From the NCBI GenBank assembly GCA_963969595.1, contig OZ018417.1, positions 12,340,501 to 12,404,500 of the forward strand: 64,000 nt of DNA, written 5' to 3'. Position 1 is the stretch's first letter; every line of letters starts with the position of its first letter. Source of the stretch: Neckera pumila (Eukaryota; Streptophyta; Bryopsida; Hypnales; Neckeraceae). The position numbers were made by a program, and so were the translations under genes. Of the stretch, positions 47,871-58,012 are shown piece after piece. The notes under the pieces are model-generated. The model did no database searches and had not been told where the DNA came from. It was given only the letters and a program-made list of their open reading frames with translations.

Positions 47871-48235
47871 GCTACTGTATCGGCACCGGATGGGAACGCT
47901 TCATGGGGACGTGTACGGGAACATATACGGGAACGATTTCTGTTCCGCCCCTCGGGTTCCTTCGGGTTCCCCCGAATTCCCCCGGGTTTCCGTTCCGGGA
48001 ATATCTGGTTCCCGTTGGACGTTCGAACGACCGGGTGTGTTGGGACGGGCGGTGAAGGCGCGGGGCACTTGAGCAGCTGTCGGTTGCTTGGCCGCGTGAG
48101 CAGCCACTTGCATGACGCGTGGCACTGCAATCGCGGGGGGGGGGGGGGCTTTCGGGAGGTTCCACCCGGGATCCAGCGGGGCTTGTCGGCGGAAGCCGAG
48201 GGGAATCGGGGTCGAGCTTTCAGGTACAGTGTAGG
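47870..48235. other. GC-rich island upstream of LPP
   Basis: An abrupt GC-rich stretch in an AT-rich setting, with repeated GGGAACG and GGGTTCC motifs and a run of 14 Gs near 48136. It could be a distal promoter or CpG island of LPP, or foreign or retroelement DNA. Overlapping open frames exist on both strands, as expected from base composition, and match nothing I know. Confidence 0.5.
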
Positions 48236-48243
48236 GTCCTGTC

Positions 48244-49755
48244 TAAGAGCATCACCACCCGACCATCAAACCGACCACCAAACGGATGACTTGTTCATAC
48301 TGACCCTCAAAATTGCCCCACCGGGCTTGTAAAATGGATGACCTCCTTGTCTGGATGGCCTCCAAACGGTGGTCGACTTGCAAAATGGGGTCCGTTTGCA
48401 GGCTGGCTCTTTGGCCTCCAAAACATAATGCGACAGTCCTTCCGAGTTGCGGGGTCGCTACAAGCCAAATCTTTTTTTTTTAATCTCAAATAGCCTCATG
48501 CGATTTGTGTTAATTTACCTCCTGCGGTGATCCTCTGCAGAGGCACAATGAATCTCCAAGTTCATAATTTTAACCTAGCTTGAAGCGAAGTTAAGATTGA
48601 ATTACACAGAAATCACTTTCAATGTAACCCTGGCATGATCTGTCATTTGAAAGCTCACAAAAAAACTAGAAGAACCAAACATTAAAACAATTTGTTTTAT
48701 TTGGTATTTGTAAATAATAATAAGCATGCTTATTAATTTATGAAAGTTTTATTTATGGATAAAATTGGTTTCTTGACGTCGTTGAAATATTAATTTTCCT
48801 TTCATGTTGTACATTATACTATATGAATAATGTAAGCTTTTTAATAAGTTTCCGTCACTTTCAGCATTTTTTTGTCATACTCAGCATTTTCAGCATTTTT
48901 CCATTGACAATTTCAGCAATTTCCATAATTTTTGGTATTTACTCAAAATTATCAACCTTAACAACTTTGCAGCATTTTTAATATTTTTGAAATTCGTGAA
49001 TATTATGTTTCAATTTGAATAGGAAAAAAGAAACAAAATTGAATGTTAATTTGAATATGAAATTGATAAAAATTTGAATGTTAATTTGAATATAAAATTG
49101 GTGCATATTGGTGCAAATTGATGCAAATTGATGCGATTGCAATTTTTAATATTGAAATTGATGCAAATTTGAATCAAAAATTGATGAGTTTGATGCAGAT
49201 TTAGTTTCATATTGAAAATTATGGCAAATTCAAGATGAAATTGATGCAAAATACAAAATTGATGCTAATTTTATTATTATGTACATCAATTTCATATTTT
49301 TTGCAATTGGCTTGGTTTTTAATTACAAGTCTCAATTAAACAAACAACCCAAAATTCCATTTGAACATCATTTGAACACATACGGGGCTAGTAATTGGGA
49401 AACAAATGACTATGTTTTGATTACAAAATAAAATAGATTGCAACAAACCATTCATCTTCTTACCTTAATTCCAGGGTTATCTAGATTTTGGTTTAGAAAA
49501 CATTTCACAACATGTAGACTTGAGTACTTGAATGATAATTGAGTATTCTGGATTTGCAAACCAGTGAAATGATACTGCGACTATCCAGTTACTCAAAATT
49601 ACAAGCAAGAGTTCACCTTCTTACCTTCCAACAGTGGCCTCTTAAGAGGTCATGGGTGGGGTTTGCCACTTCCACGCGGCTTGTAAACTGGATGACCCCC
49701 ATAATTTGCAAGCCAAAACTGACCTGCAACAAGAGGCCGGGTGGTGATGCTCTAA
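48244..49755. mobile_element. PIF/Harbinger-like non-autonomous element
   Basis: Flanked by TAA at 48244-48246 and 49753-49755. Terminal inverted repeats are GAGCATCACCACCCG and CGGGTGGTGATGCTC. The TAA (TWA-type) target duplication and the GAGCATC start resemble Tourist/Harbinger ends of plants. The 1.5-kb interior is AT-rich in the middle with GATGCAAATTGATGC-like short repeats at 49090-49260. No transposase frame is seen. Subterminal phrases (GGCTTGTAAAnTGGATGACC) recur at both sides in opposite orientation. Confidence 0.8.
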
Positions 49756-49756
49756 C

Positions 49757-49989
49757 GTAGTATTGGGAGCCTCTTGCGGAGGCCGTTTTGCCCATCCTTG
49801 GGGAAAACGCAGGAACGTTTTATTTGCAACGTATGAAATGTTTTGCAAATTCTGAGTTCATATTTGCAATCAGAGGCCCCAAATTAGCCTAAGAGGTGCT
49901 AATAATTGAACAAAAATGGCACAAAGTAAGGGGTCTCTTTAAAAAAATTTACCCTGGTCTTTACCTTTGCAAGAAGCTCCCAATACTAC
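49757..49989. mobile_element. MITE family 4, copy 1
   Basis: 233 bp with inverted ends TAGTATTGGGAGCCTCTTGC and GCAAGAAGCTCCCAATACTA. It starts one base after the Harbinger-like element. The interior shares AATCAGAGGCCCCAAATTAG and TTGCAACGTATGAAATG-like phrases with the copy at 50415-50669. Confidence 0.8.
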
Positions 49990-50414
49990 TTTAGACACAA
50001 CCCAGCTATAAGGTCGGACCACCTATACCTAATCACTTAAGCTCTTGTGGCACAGATGGTGAGCAGTTGAATGCGATGGAGATTTTTCCCGTATAGGGAG
50101 ATAGAAAATACTCAAATTGCAAAATTTTTAGAATTTTTTTTGCAAAACTGAAATTTCTGTGAATTTTGGGAGCCAAAAAGTGTTTCAAACCAATTCCCAA
50201 TCTATAGAGTCTTCCAATTCCAATCACTCAAGAACTAGCTTCCTACTATTGGCTTTCTTGTTACTACTTGTGTATAATATAGGACATGTGTCATGATCTT
50301 ATTAGTTTCAACCTTAAAAAAGAGCAAAGAACACATTATAAGCCTTGATTGGAAATAGGGACACTACTGGTTGGGAAATGGTCGGCTTGGTTGGAAATGG
50401 GTGGTCTGACCTTG

Positions 50415-50669
50415 GTTGTATGACAAGCCTCTTGCAGAGGCTGTTTCCCCCCCCCCCCCCCCCCCCCCATTTTACACCTGGAAAAAACGTAGGAATGTCT
50501 ATTTGCAACGCATGAATTTTTTTACAAATTGTGAATTCATATTTGCAATCAGAGGCCCCAAATTAGCTTGGTGAGGTGTTAACACTTGAACAAACATGGC
50601 ACAAAATAGGGGGGCTTTTTAAAAAAATTCACCCTAGGCTTTACCTCCGCAAGAGGTTTGTTATACAAC
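50415..50669. mobile_element. MITE family 4, copy 2
   Basis: 255 bp with inverted ends TTGTATGACAAGCCTCTTGC and GCAAGAGGTTTGTTATACAA. It carries a 20-base run of C at 50449-50468, then the same interior as copy 1. A third, decayed right end (ACCCTTGGCTGGACCTCC, GGCTTGTTGCACTACAA) is seen near 53884-53930. Confidence 0.78.
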
Positions 50670-51203
50670 TATAAACTTGACCAAGGGAATCGGTTGGGGA
50701 GGATTGACTTGGAGATGCTTTTGGATAATTTTTGTTCGTTTGCTTCAATTCAGTAGCCTGTCAAACAACGAACAAACGAAAATCATCCAAAAGTCGAGCC
50801 TGTTTCGCTTATCTTAACCCATAAATGATAACACAGATGTTTTAAGTTTAATGTATCTTTCTAATAGGATAGAAGTGCAACTCCTTCTCCTCAAAATTCT
50901 CTGATTATTGGACCAATAGGTGCATTCTTTCTTTCCATAGTTAATGAAAAATGAAATATTTGAATTTATTTTTTTTGCAATGTCTTTATTGGATTCATTG
51001 CATCTTTTAAATTGGCTCCCCTATTATCCCCCGCCAAGAATTGTCCCGTTGAAAAGGTGGACAAATTATTTCCCATAATTTTCTCCTTAATATGTGAAAT
51101 CTGCGTAATCATCTATTACCAATTTTTCATTCATTATTTATAGATTGCATCTATTTCTAGATGGGCATTTACATTGAGGCAATATCCTCATTGTTAAGAA
51201 TTT

Positions 51204-51222
51204 AAATAAATAAATAAATATA

Positions 51223-51253
<31 letters not shown>

Positions 51254-51256
51254 AAG
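51204..51256. repeat. (AAAT)n microsatellite
   Basis: About 13 units of AAAT/ATAA, with one interruption (ATAT). Confidence 0.9.
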
Positions 51257-51369
51257 CAATCCTTGTCAGGCTTCACCCTTCTCATCATCCTATTTTTTTA
51301 TTTTTTTATTTTTATTTTTTGAAGGGTTGTGTATTAGAATTCCCTTCACGCCTCAGTGATTGCCCTTAT

Positions 51370-52299
51370 TTAACCCCTAAAGGACCAAGGTGATTTTCCT
51401 ATCGAAAACCACTCAAAATTTTCATTTCTATTGCAAAGAGAAAAGAGCTTTAAATTGATTTTTCTTGCATATCCAACCATAAGATCTTACACATGACTAG
51501 TATATGAATATATGGAAGAAATTTCAAAAACTTTGACCATGTAGATTGCAAGATATATGCATTTAAAGTGAAGAAAACAAGTTTTTTTGCACCTTGCTTG
51601 ACTAGATTTTTTGGCTTTTGAGTCTTTTTAATTTAAATATTTTGCACTATGGACTATGATTTTCTACTTATTTATGTTAAGTAGTTGAGTTGAGAGTCTT
51701 CCAAAAAATTTAGGATGAAAAGCATTTAATTTTCACTCATTAATAAATTGTTAAGTAGAAGTGGGTTCAAGATTGAAGAAACAACTAAATTCTTTAATAG
51801 CTTTTAGATGGAATTGAATCACAATAATCCTAACGGTGAGATTGTTCTTACAAGAAAATCTAACCTTGTCTAACAATTTCTTTTGAAAATTTCTAAAAAC
51901 TGCATTGAAAAACGAATTCTATAATTTAATTTTTCAAGAAGATGCTTAGATTGCCCGAAAAACTAAGATTGTCCATAACTTTCTCATAATTAGTCCAAAT
52001 TGAATGAAACAAAGCTTCACATGTAAACGAAAATATAATCTTTGAAAAAAAAAATTGAAAAAAAATATTTTGACTTTTTGTGATTTTTTTTGGCTGCCCG
52101 CCGAACTTCAATTTTGCTTATTGTGCAATAACTTTTGCTCCCAGGCATCAATTAAAATAAAAATTATATATTCACAAAGCTCTCACAAAAACACACAACT
52201 TCAAAAAATCCCCAAAAATAATACTAAAAATTGAGACAGTAGGAACCTGCCCAGACTTGATTTGTCCCCCGAGGGAACAAATGGTCCTTTAGCGATTAA
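51370..52299 (+). mobile_element. TTAA element, subgroup A, complete
   Basis: TTAA at 51370-51373 followed by CCCCTAAAGGACCAAGG. The right end TGGTCCTTTAGCGATTAA has TTAA at 52296-52299. Length is 930 bp. The subterminal palindrome TTGTCCCCCGAGGGAACAA is at 52262-52280. Non-coding. Confidence 0.82.
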
Positions 52300-52554
52300 A
52301 AAGCCAATTAGAACGACTACAATTTTGTGCAAAAGGGGATGAAGACTGACATGATGATGATTGTAATAAAAGAATTTTCTTTCATCCACATAAACCACTC
52401 ACAGGAAAGGTCCCGTATGTTTTCCGGACGGGTATTGTACCATAATGCCCGATTTTGCAGTGTTGTCTCCATAATAGGGCATTATGGATTTTACGGCATC
52501 AAAATTCTCATTCCGACTTCATCGGATTTTGTTGATTTCCTGCAACAGTTTATG

Positions 52555-52960
52555 TCAGACAATGACCCTTATTGTCAAACATTGTGCCAAATAATCGAGT
52601 CTCCTCGTTAGGCTCTGCGCTCCTCATTGACAGATTATTTGGCAGACATTGCCCTAATTGTATGTAAACCACTCCCAAGATTCCTCCCATTCATTTTGTG
52701 GGGTGGTTCTCGACTGCAATCCATGATTACTTGGATAAAACTGCGTAATCGAGCATTACAGGTTTTTCATCCGGTTCCAACTCTCATTCTCAATTTATCA
52801 TCCTTTCCTGCTTGTGATTTACGTCGGGCAACGCCTTCGTTGTTGGGGATTGCGGGAAAAAAAGCGCCTCCTCGTCGGGCTCCGCCCTCCTCGTGAGCAC
52901 TTTTTTTCCCGCAATCCCCTCCTCCTTGGGCATTGCCCTATACGCAAACCCCACCCGCCG
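52555..52960. repeat. Paired hairpins with related loops
   Basis: Hairpin 1 has arms TGCCAAATAATC (52585-52596) and its complement (52633-52644). Hairpin 2 has a perfect 20-bp stem (52845-52864 with 52900-52919) and a 35-nt loop. The loops align: CTCCTCGTTAGGCTCTG in one and CTCCTCGTCGGGCTCCG in the other. The flanks also align as direct repeats (ACATTGCCCTAATTG and GCATTGCCCTATACG). The whole looks like a duplicated foldback unit; its class is unknown. Confidence 0.7.
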
Positions 52961-53467
52961 TGTTGTACAGTGGGAGTTTCCGTTGTCCCAAACAGCAATT
53001 GATTGATTCCATTGCCGGCAATTCCTGGAGTACCACGGGGGCAATGCGTGTGGCCGACAAGGAAAGTTGGAATTAATTAAGTACAGGGAGGGAAGGCCCT
53101 CACGAGGGGCTTAGACCAGAAGTGATAAAATTATTATTAAGTTAAACAGGGTTAACTGAGCAGCCAGCAAGTGAGCAGCAGGGGTTCAGGCCCGCTTTCC
53201 GTCAGTGGAAATTTGTCGTTGGAGGTGGGGCACGTGGAGGACAGGGGTTCCACTCACTGCAACACACTCGGAGCTGCTTTCGAACCAACCCTTCTGGCTG
53301 CTTTGAGGAGGAAAAAAAAAGAGGGGGAGGATTCAGAAAAAGAGTTTTGTTTTGTTTTGTTTCCGGACAAATCAGTTTGTGTGGCCTTTCTTTCAAGAAG
53401 GTTTTGAGTTTCCTGGCTCTTTCATTCTGAAGGATCAAATTGAAGGAAGTCAATTTAGAGTATATAA
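52961..53467. other. Spacer, no gene recognised
   Basis: Mixed composition with short open frames that resemble no known protein. No element ends are recognised. Confidence 0.35.
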
Positions 53468-53639
53468 TAGAGTTAATCGTAAAGTTGGTGTCAGAGGAAG
53501 GTTCAACTAAGAGTAGTATAAAACAAACATGGCACCAAACTCCATCATATTTGAGTTTTGGTGCTCCGGGGAGTTTTATCCTGTGTTTTTAAACTCTGGC
53601 TCTTGGTCCCGCATTGCACGCACTTTACGATTAACTCTA
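53468..53639 (+). mobile_element. MITE family 1, best-preserved copy
   Basis: 172 bp. Perfect 16-bp inverted repeats AGAGTTAATCGTAAAG (53469-53484) and CTTTACGATTAACTCT (53623-53638), flanked by TA. This copy defines the family; others are at 527-721, about 15500-15690 and 27936-28121. Confidence 0.88.
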
Positions 53640-54048
53640 ATTTTGAATATGTAAGTTCTGAATGCAATTTTTGTATGCATTGGCTTTGCACGATGGATGA
53701 AATGAGGTTTTAGAAACATTGTAGCAATAGTATGCAAGGGCATCATTACAACCTGGCATTTTTTTAACACATTTATCCTAGTTTTTCCTTATAGGCTTGA
53801 AGCTGCCCATTTTTTTGGAGGAAATTGGGCATTACATTGCCTAAAAAAGAACATGCAAATAGGGGGGCATTTTTTTTACATTCACCCTTGGCTGGACCTC
53901 CTCATTAGGCTTGTTGCACTACAATAGACTCAACCCAAGAAATGATCCCCCACCGCAAACTCGGCGAGTGAGAAAAAGAGCCAGCCACATAGGTATTGGC
54001 ATTAGAAACTACAAGACACCATCTCTGCCAAACATTGACTGAGTAGCT

Positions 54049-54626
54049 TTAACCCCTAAAGGACTGGAGGGGTGTCCAAATTTCCAAAATTGTGAAGATC
54101 TATTATAAAATAAAACTTAAGAGAATATTTTAATGATGACTTTCAAACAATAGTTGTAAAATGCTATTCATAGATCACATCCATATGATTAGATCAACAA
54201 AAATACATACCAATGTTTTTCAATAAAATTTGAAGCCAAAAATTGAAAATTCCTTCTAAAATCAATAGTAGATTGAATACTTATGATTTTTAAAAGATCT
54301 TTTTTCCTATAAGTTCAAAATATTGAGTTCTAATTATAGTGATTTTTGAAGATTTTTATTTGATTTTTTGATTCAAGTCATTTTTGAAGGGTCATTTTTT
54401 GAATTGAAAAAATTACTTTTTGAAGCTAGACCTCCCACTACCTTTTGAATTATAGAATATTTACAAAGCAAAATCTTCATAATTTGAACCGTACAAATGT
54501 TAAAGATCAAATACAAGAATCTTCAAAACAAAATTGATGGATGAAAAAATGCATTTTGGTGAGTTTAGGATGTGTTTCCGTTCATTCATTGTTCAAAATC
54601 TGCACTCATGGTCTTTTAGGGGTTAA
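54049..54626 (+). mobile_element. TTAA element, subgroup D, complete
   Basis: TTAA at 54049-54052, then CCCCTAAAGGACTGG. The right end GGTCTTTTAGGGGTTAA has TTAA at 54623-54626. At 578 bp it shares only the ends with subgroups A and B. Its interior matches the inverted copy at 14107-14938. Confidence 0.82.
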
Positions 54627-56360
54627 GGCATTAGATGACATTCCAGCACAATGGAGGGCCGTTTCAGGCCCGTTTCTCAATCTAGCCCGATTCTATGAAT
54701 AGTGGTACAGGCTGTCAAAAAATATTTATTAAAAATAAAATAAAATAAAAATTCAAATATCATTTTAAGCAGATTTTATTTTTTGCAAAAATGACGTAGC
54801 AATGATTGTGCCACATCAGCCAATTGTTGTAGTTGAGTTCACGTAAACGCAGGGAAACTCTCCAAGAAATCAAGGTCTCCCTATTGTTGCATTAGATGTC
54901 CACTAAAATCTGTCAAAAAATCACGGCTTGTCGCCTAAAACGCAGGGTTTTTATAGTGTTCTGTCCCTTATTTCCTATGAATGGGTGGTAATGCTCTCAC
55001 AATGTTCAAGGAAAATTGCTGGTTAGTTCATTGTATGTTAGCTAGTGAAATTGGAAAAAAACTTGGTTGTAATTTGAAAACGTTTGAAAAACATGGGTGA
55101 AAAATCTATAAAAATATCTACTTTGAGTTAAAAAATAGAGAAAAAACTAGACTCACTACTTGAAATCCGTTCAATATAAGAATTGAAAGGAAATAGCTAG
55201 TAGAATTCAATAAATACCCCAAATGTTGTTGTACAAGGTATATAGAGAAAGAAATAACTCCAACTCATTTACACTCAAATGAATTAAGAGCCTGTTCAAG
55301 TCAAATCCTACATATGATTACAGATAATTGTATAAGTGACATCAATACTACATACCTCAGTTAAGAGGGAGGCTCTATGTTGTTTGCAATGGTGAAGAAA
55401 CAATATTTGTAGCACATTACTATTGGATTATCTCATATACACAGTATTGTCTTTGAATACATATAAGAAGGTAGGTAGACATTTTAACGAGATGGGGATT
55501 GTTGCGGGTATATTGAATGCCATTGTTTGGTAGTATATTTGAAACGATGAAAGTGATTGTGAAGATTTGGTTCATAGAGTTTGAATTTAATGGATGTCAG
55601 GGTGGATCAATGAGAATTGAAATTGCCATTGATTATTTTCTAATCTTCTTTTCTTAAGTAGGATATAAGTGGCCTATCCGTGATGGCAATGTTGTGTCAA
55701 TAATAGAAAGCCAAGGTTATTTGAATTGCGATACTTAATAGCACGGAAAGGATATTGTTATATATAGTACCCCCGACACATGCAGTAAAGAACAAAAGTG
55801 GTTGTGTATTCCAACCTCCTGTTTTTGTGTTGATTATGAGGGAATTATGTATTTGTTTTTTGAGAATAATGGCTTGTTGAAGGAAACCATCATTGTTGTA
55901 AGTGAATTCTAAAATTTGTATTGTTTAGTTGCTGGATAGGTACGGTGAATGTGCATGTTTGAATGGTAAGTTTTTCATGCAAAGAATATTTGGATAAATT
56001 TTAGCGCTACATCTACAATCACATAGGTGTAGGCAAGTACAAGGATAAATGTTTGGGATTTTTGTTTGTTGTGTGTGACTATCTTGGAAATGTCTTGCAT
56101 TCATGAGCATGTGGCACAATTATAGCATGTGTGTGAGAAGTGAGGAGTTTTTTTTATTTCATGTATTGTTTTATAATTGTTGTCTGATGTGGAATGCATT
56201 AATGTGTGGTTTAATACAATAAAAGAGACCATGTAACCAAGTATTTGTTTGATTGAAATTACAAAGTGGTTATGTAGTTGTAGAATATTGTAGTGGCTAA
56301 AAGAGATATTTTCTAGAAAAGCTCATGTATTGGCCATAGCAAAATTTTAGTAGATGTTTC
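54627..56360. other. AT-rich spacer, no gene
   Basis: Near 54640-54900 there is a CCACATCAGCCAATTG motif next to AAAATAAAAT runs, as in 36419-36972, perhaps a decayed relative. Nothing else is recognised. Confidence 0.4.
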
Positions 56361-57274
56361 ATCCCTAAAGAACCAACATGCGATTTTTGGCTACATAGAA
56401 ATTTGGGCAGGTACGTGTGACTAGAAATTTCCATATTTTTGGCCCAAATTTTGATGGAAGGTGGGGACAAGGAACATCTTTTATATGCACTAAATTGCAT
56501 GCCATTTGAAAATATGAGCCAAAAGTTATTGCACGATGTGTAATTTGTTTCTCAACTCAAGCAGTCTGGGTAGATAAAAAAAATCACTTGTTTCAAAAAC
56601 AAAAATTTGAAATTGGTTATCTAAAGTTATATAGACATGGAAAGCTTTGAATCATTCCATTTTGATCAATGCGTCAAAAGTTATGAGGATTTCTTGTTTG
56701 CGGGTAGTTATGGATTCTCTACTGTAAAATGAACTTTGAAGTCCTTTACCTTACTCAATTTTCAATATTTTTGAAAAATAAAAAATCATAGAATGTAGAA
56801 TATTTATTACAACATTGCCACCATTGGGATTGCCATTTTTCAATTCCATAAGTAAATTTTTAACAATCTAGTATTTTGAATCATTCTTAACTACTGTCTA
56901 TTTACTATATTTTTCCTATATGTTGTACAATTCCAAATGATGTGAAAATTTTCAAGCATGTAGCCAACTTGTCTAAAAAAAAGATTTCAAAGAAGCACCA
57001 CCATTTTGGACATTTTTTCATAGAAAAGTGAGCTTGTAAGTGTAGCTGCCATGTTTTCTGCAAGGCCAAAAAAATGATTTCTATGAACTTGAATGCTTAT
57101 TTCTTGCAATCCACGTAGTGATTTTTCTAAATTTTTTTCAAATCAGCATACTACAAGATTCTACAATTCAATGTGTCAAAAAAAGTTTTTTTTCAAAACT
57201 TTGGTACTTGTTCTACAAATAGCAGTTTTTGAGCATTTTTGATGAAAACATAAGCAAGGAACTTTAGGGATTTA
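56361..57274 (+). mobile_element. TTAA element, subgroup B, degenerate ends
   Basis: The left end ATCCCTAAAGAACCAACATG and right end AACTTTAGGGATTTA are mutated versions of the family termini; the TTAA is no longer exact on either side. The interior (GGGCAGGTACGTGTGACTAG, TAGTTATGGATTC) matches 63422 onwards in the same orientation and 16575-17509 inverted. Confidence 0.75.
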
Positions 57275-57485
57275 TTTGATTATTTGATATTGAAGAGTTG
57301 TTCAAGATTGTATTAGATAGTTTTAAGTGAATGGAAGCATTGCTTGTCTATTTAATGATGTTGGTGAAAATATTAGCAAGGGTGCTATTGGTGTTGGTGA
57401 GTGTTTGTATGTAGTTTTCAAGGAATTTGATAGGACCCTCTTTGTATTTATAGGTAGGATAAGTGTGAAGGCTTTGATGATAATA

Positions 57486-57931
57486 GGGGTAGTCACAGTG
57501 TCTTCACTCCACCAAAATTTGCAAAAGAATGAGAAAAACGAGGAGCCAATGGGGAGCCTGAATTCATGAAGAAGGTGTGACATCCCTTTCTGGTGTGTCA
57601 AGCATAGAGGATCGAAATTAAACCGGCGAATGCTTTTACTCGTGCGACTATATCAGCAGTCTCCAGCGTGAAATGAGCAGCCTCCTGGGTGAAAGCAACA
57701 ATCCTTAAGGTGAAAGCAGTAGCCTACGGGGTGAAAGCAGCAACAAGCTTCGCGTACTAACGCCTAGCGACGCCCATTATTCACCTCTGCAGGAGACTAA
57801 TGTACGTTGCAAAGCATTCACAGAAGAAGCTTGGAGAGGCGATGGGAACGAGGATGGGAAGCTAATCAGGAGCCGACACATCTCCATTCGCACGACAGTT
57901 TTCCTAGAGTGAAGACACTGTGACTACCCCT
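57486..57931. mobile_element. MITE family 3, copy with perfect 24-bp inverted repeats
   Basis: Left GGGGTAGTCACAGTGTCTTC (57487 on) and its exact complement ending at 57930, 24 bp in all. Both ends are bordered by TA, fitting a TA target duplication. The interior has about four quasi-repeats of GGGTGAAAGCAGCA (57650-57735) and an inverted match to 39045-39110. No protein. Confidence 0.82.
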
Positions 57932-57956
57932 AGTATGGAGTGGAGTAAGGTAGAGC

Positions 57957-58012
57957 CACCCATTCCCGACCAGTGACCCATTCCTGACCAGTGACCCATT
58001 CCCGACCTATAG
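57957..58012. repeat. Short tandem repeat, ~18-bp unit, three copies
   Basis: ACCCATTCCCGACCAGTG is repeated with one C/T change and a truncated last unit, just outside the right end of the MITE at 57486-57931. Confidence 0.85.

Noticed and set aside
47841..48332. Open frame of 163 codons in the GC-rich island
   Set aside because: Long frames appear on both strands because stops are rare in GC-rich DNA. The translation is low-complexity and resembles nothing known.
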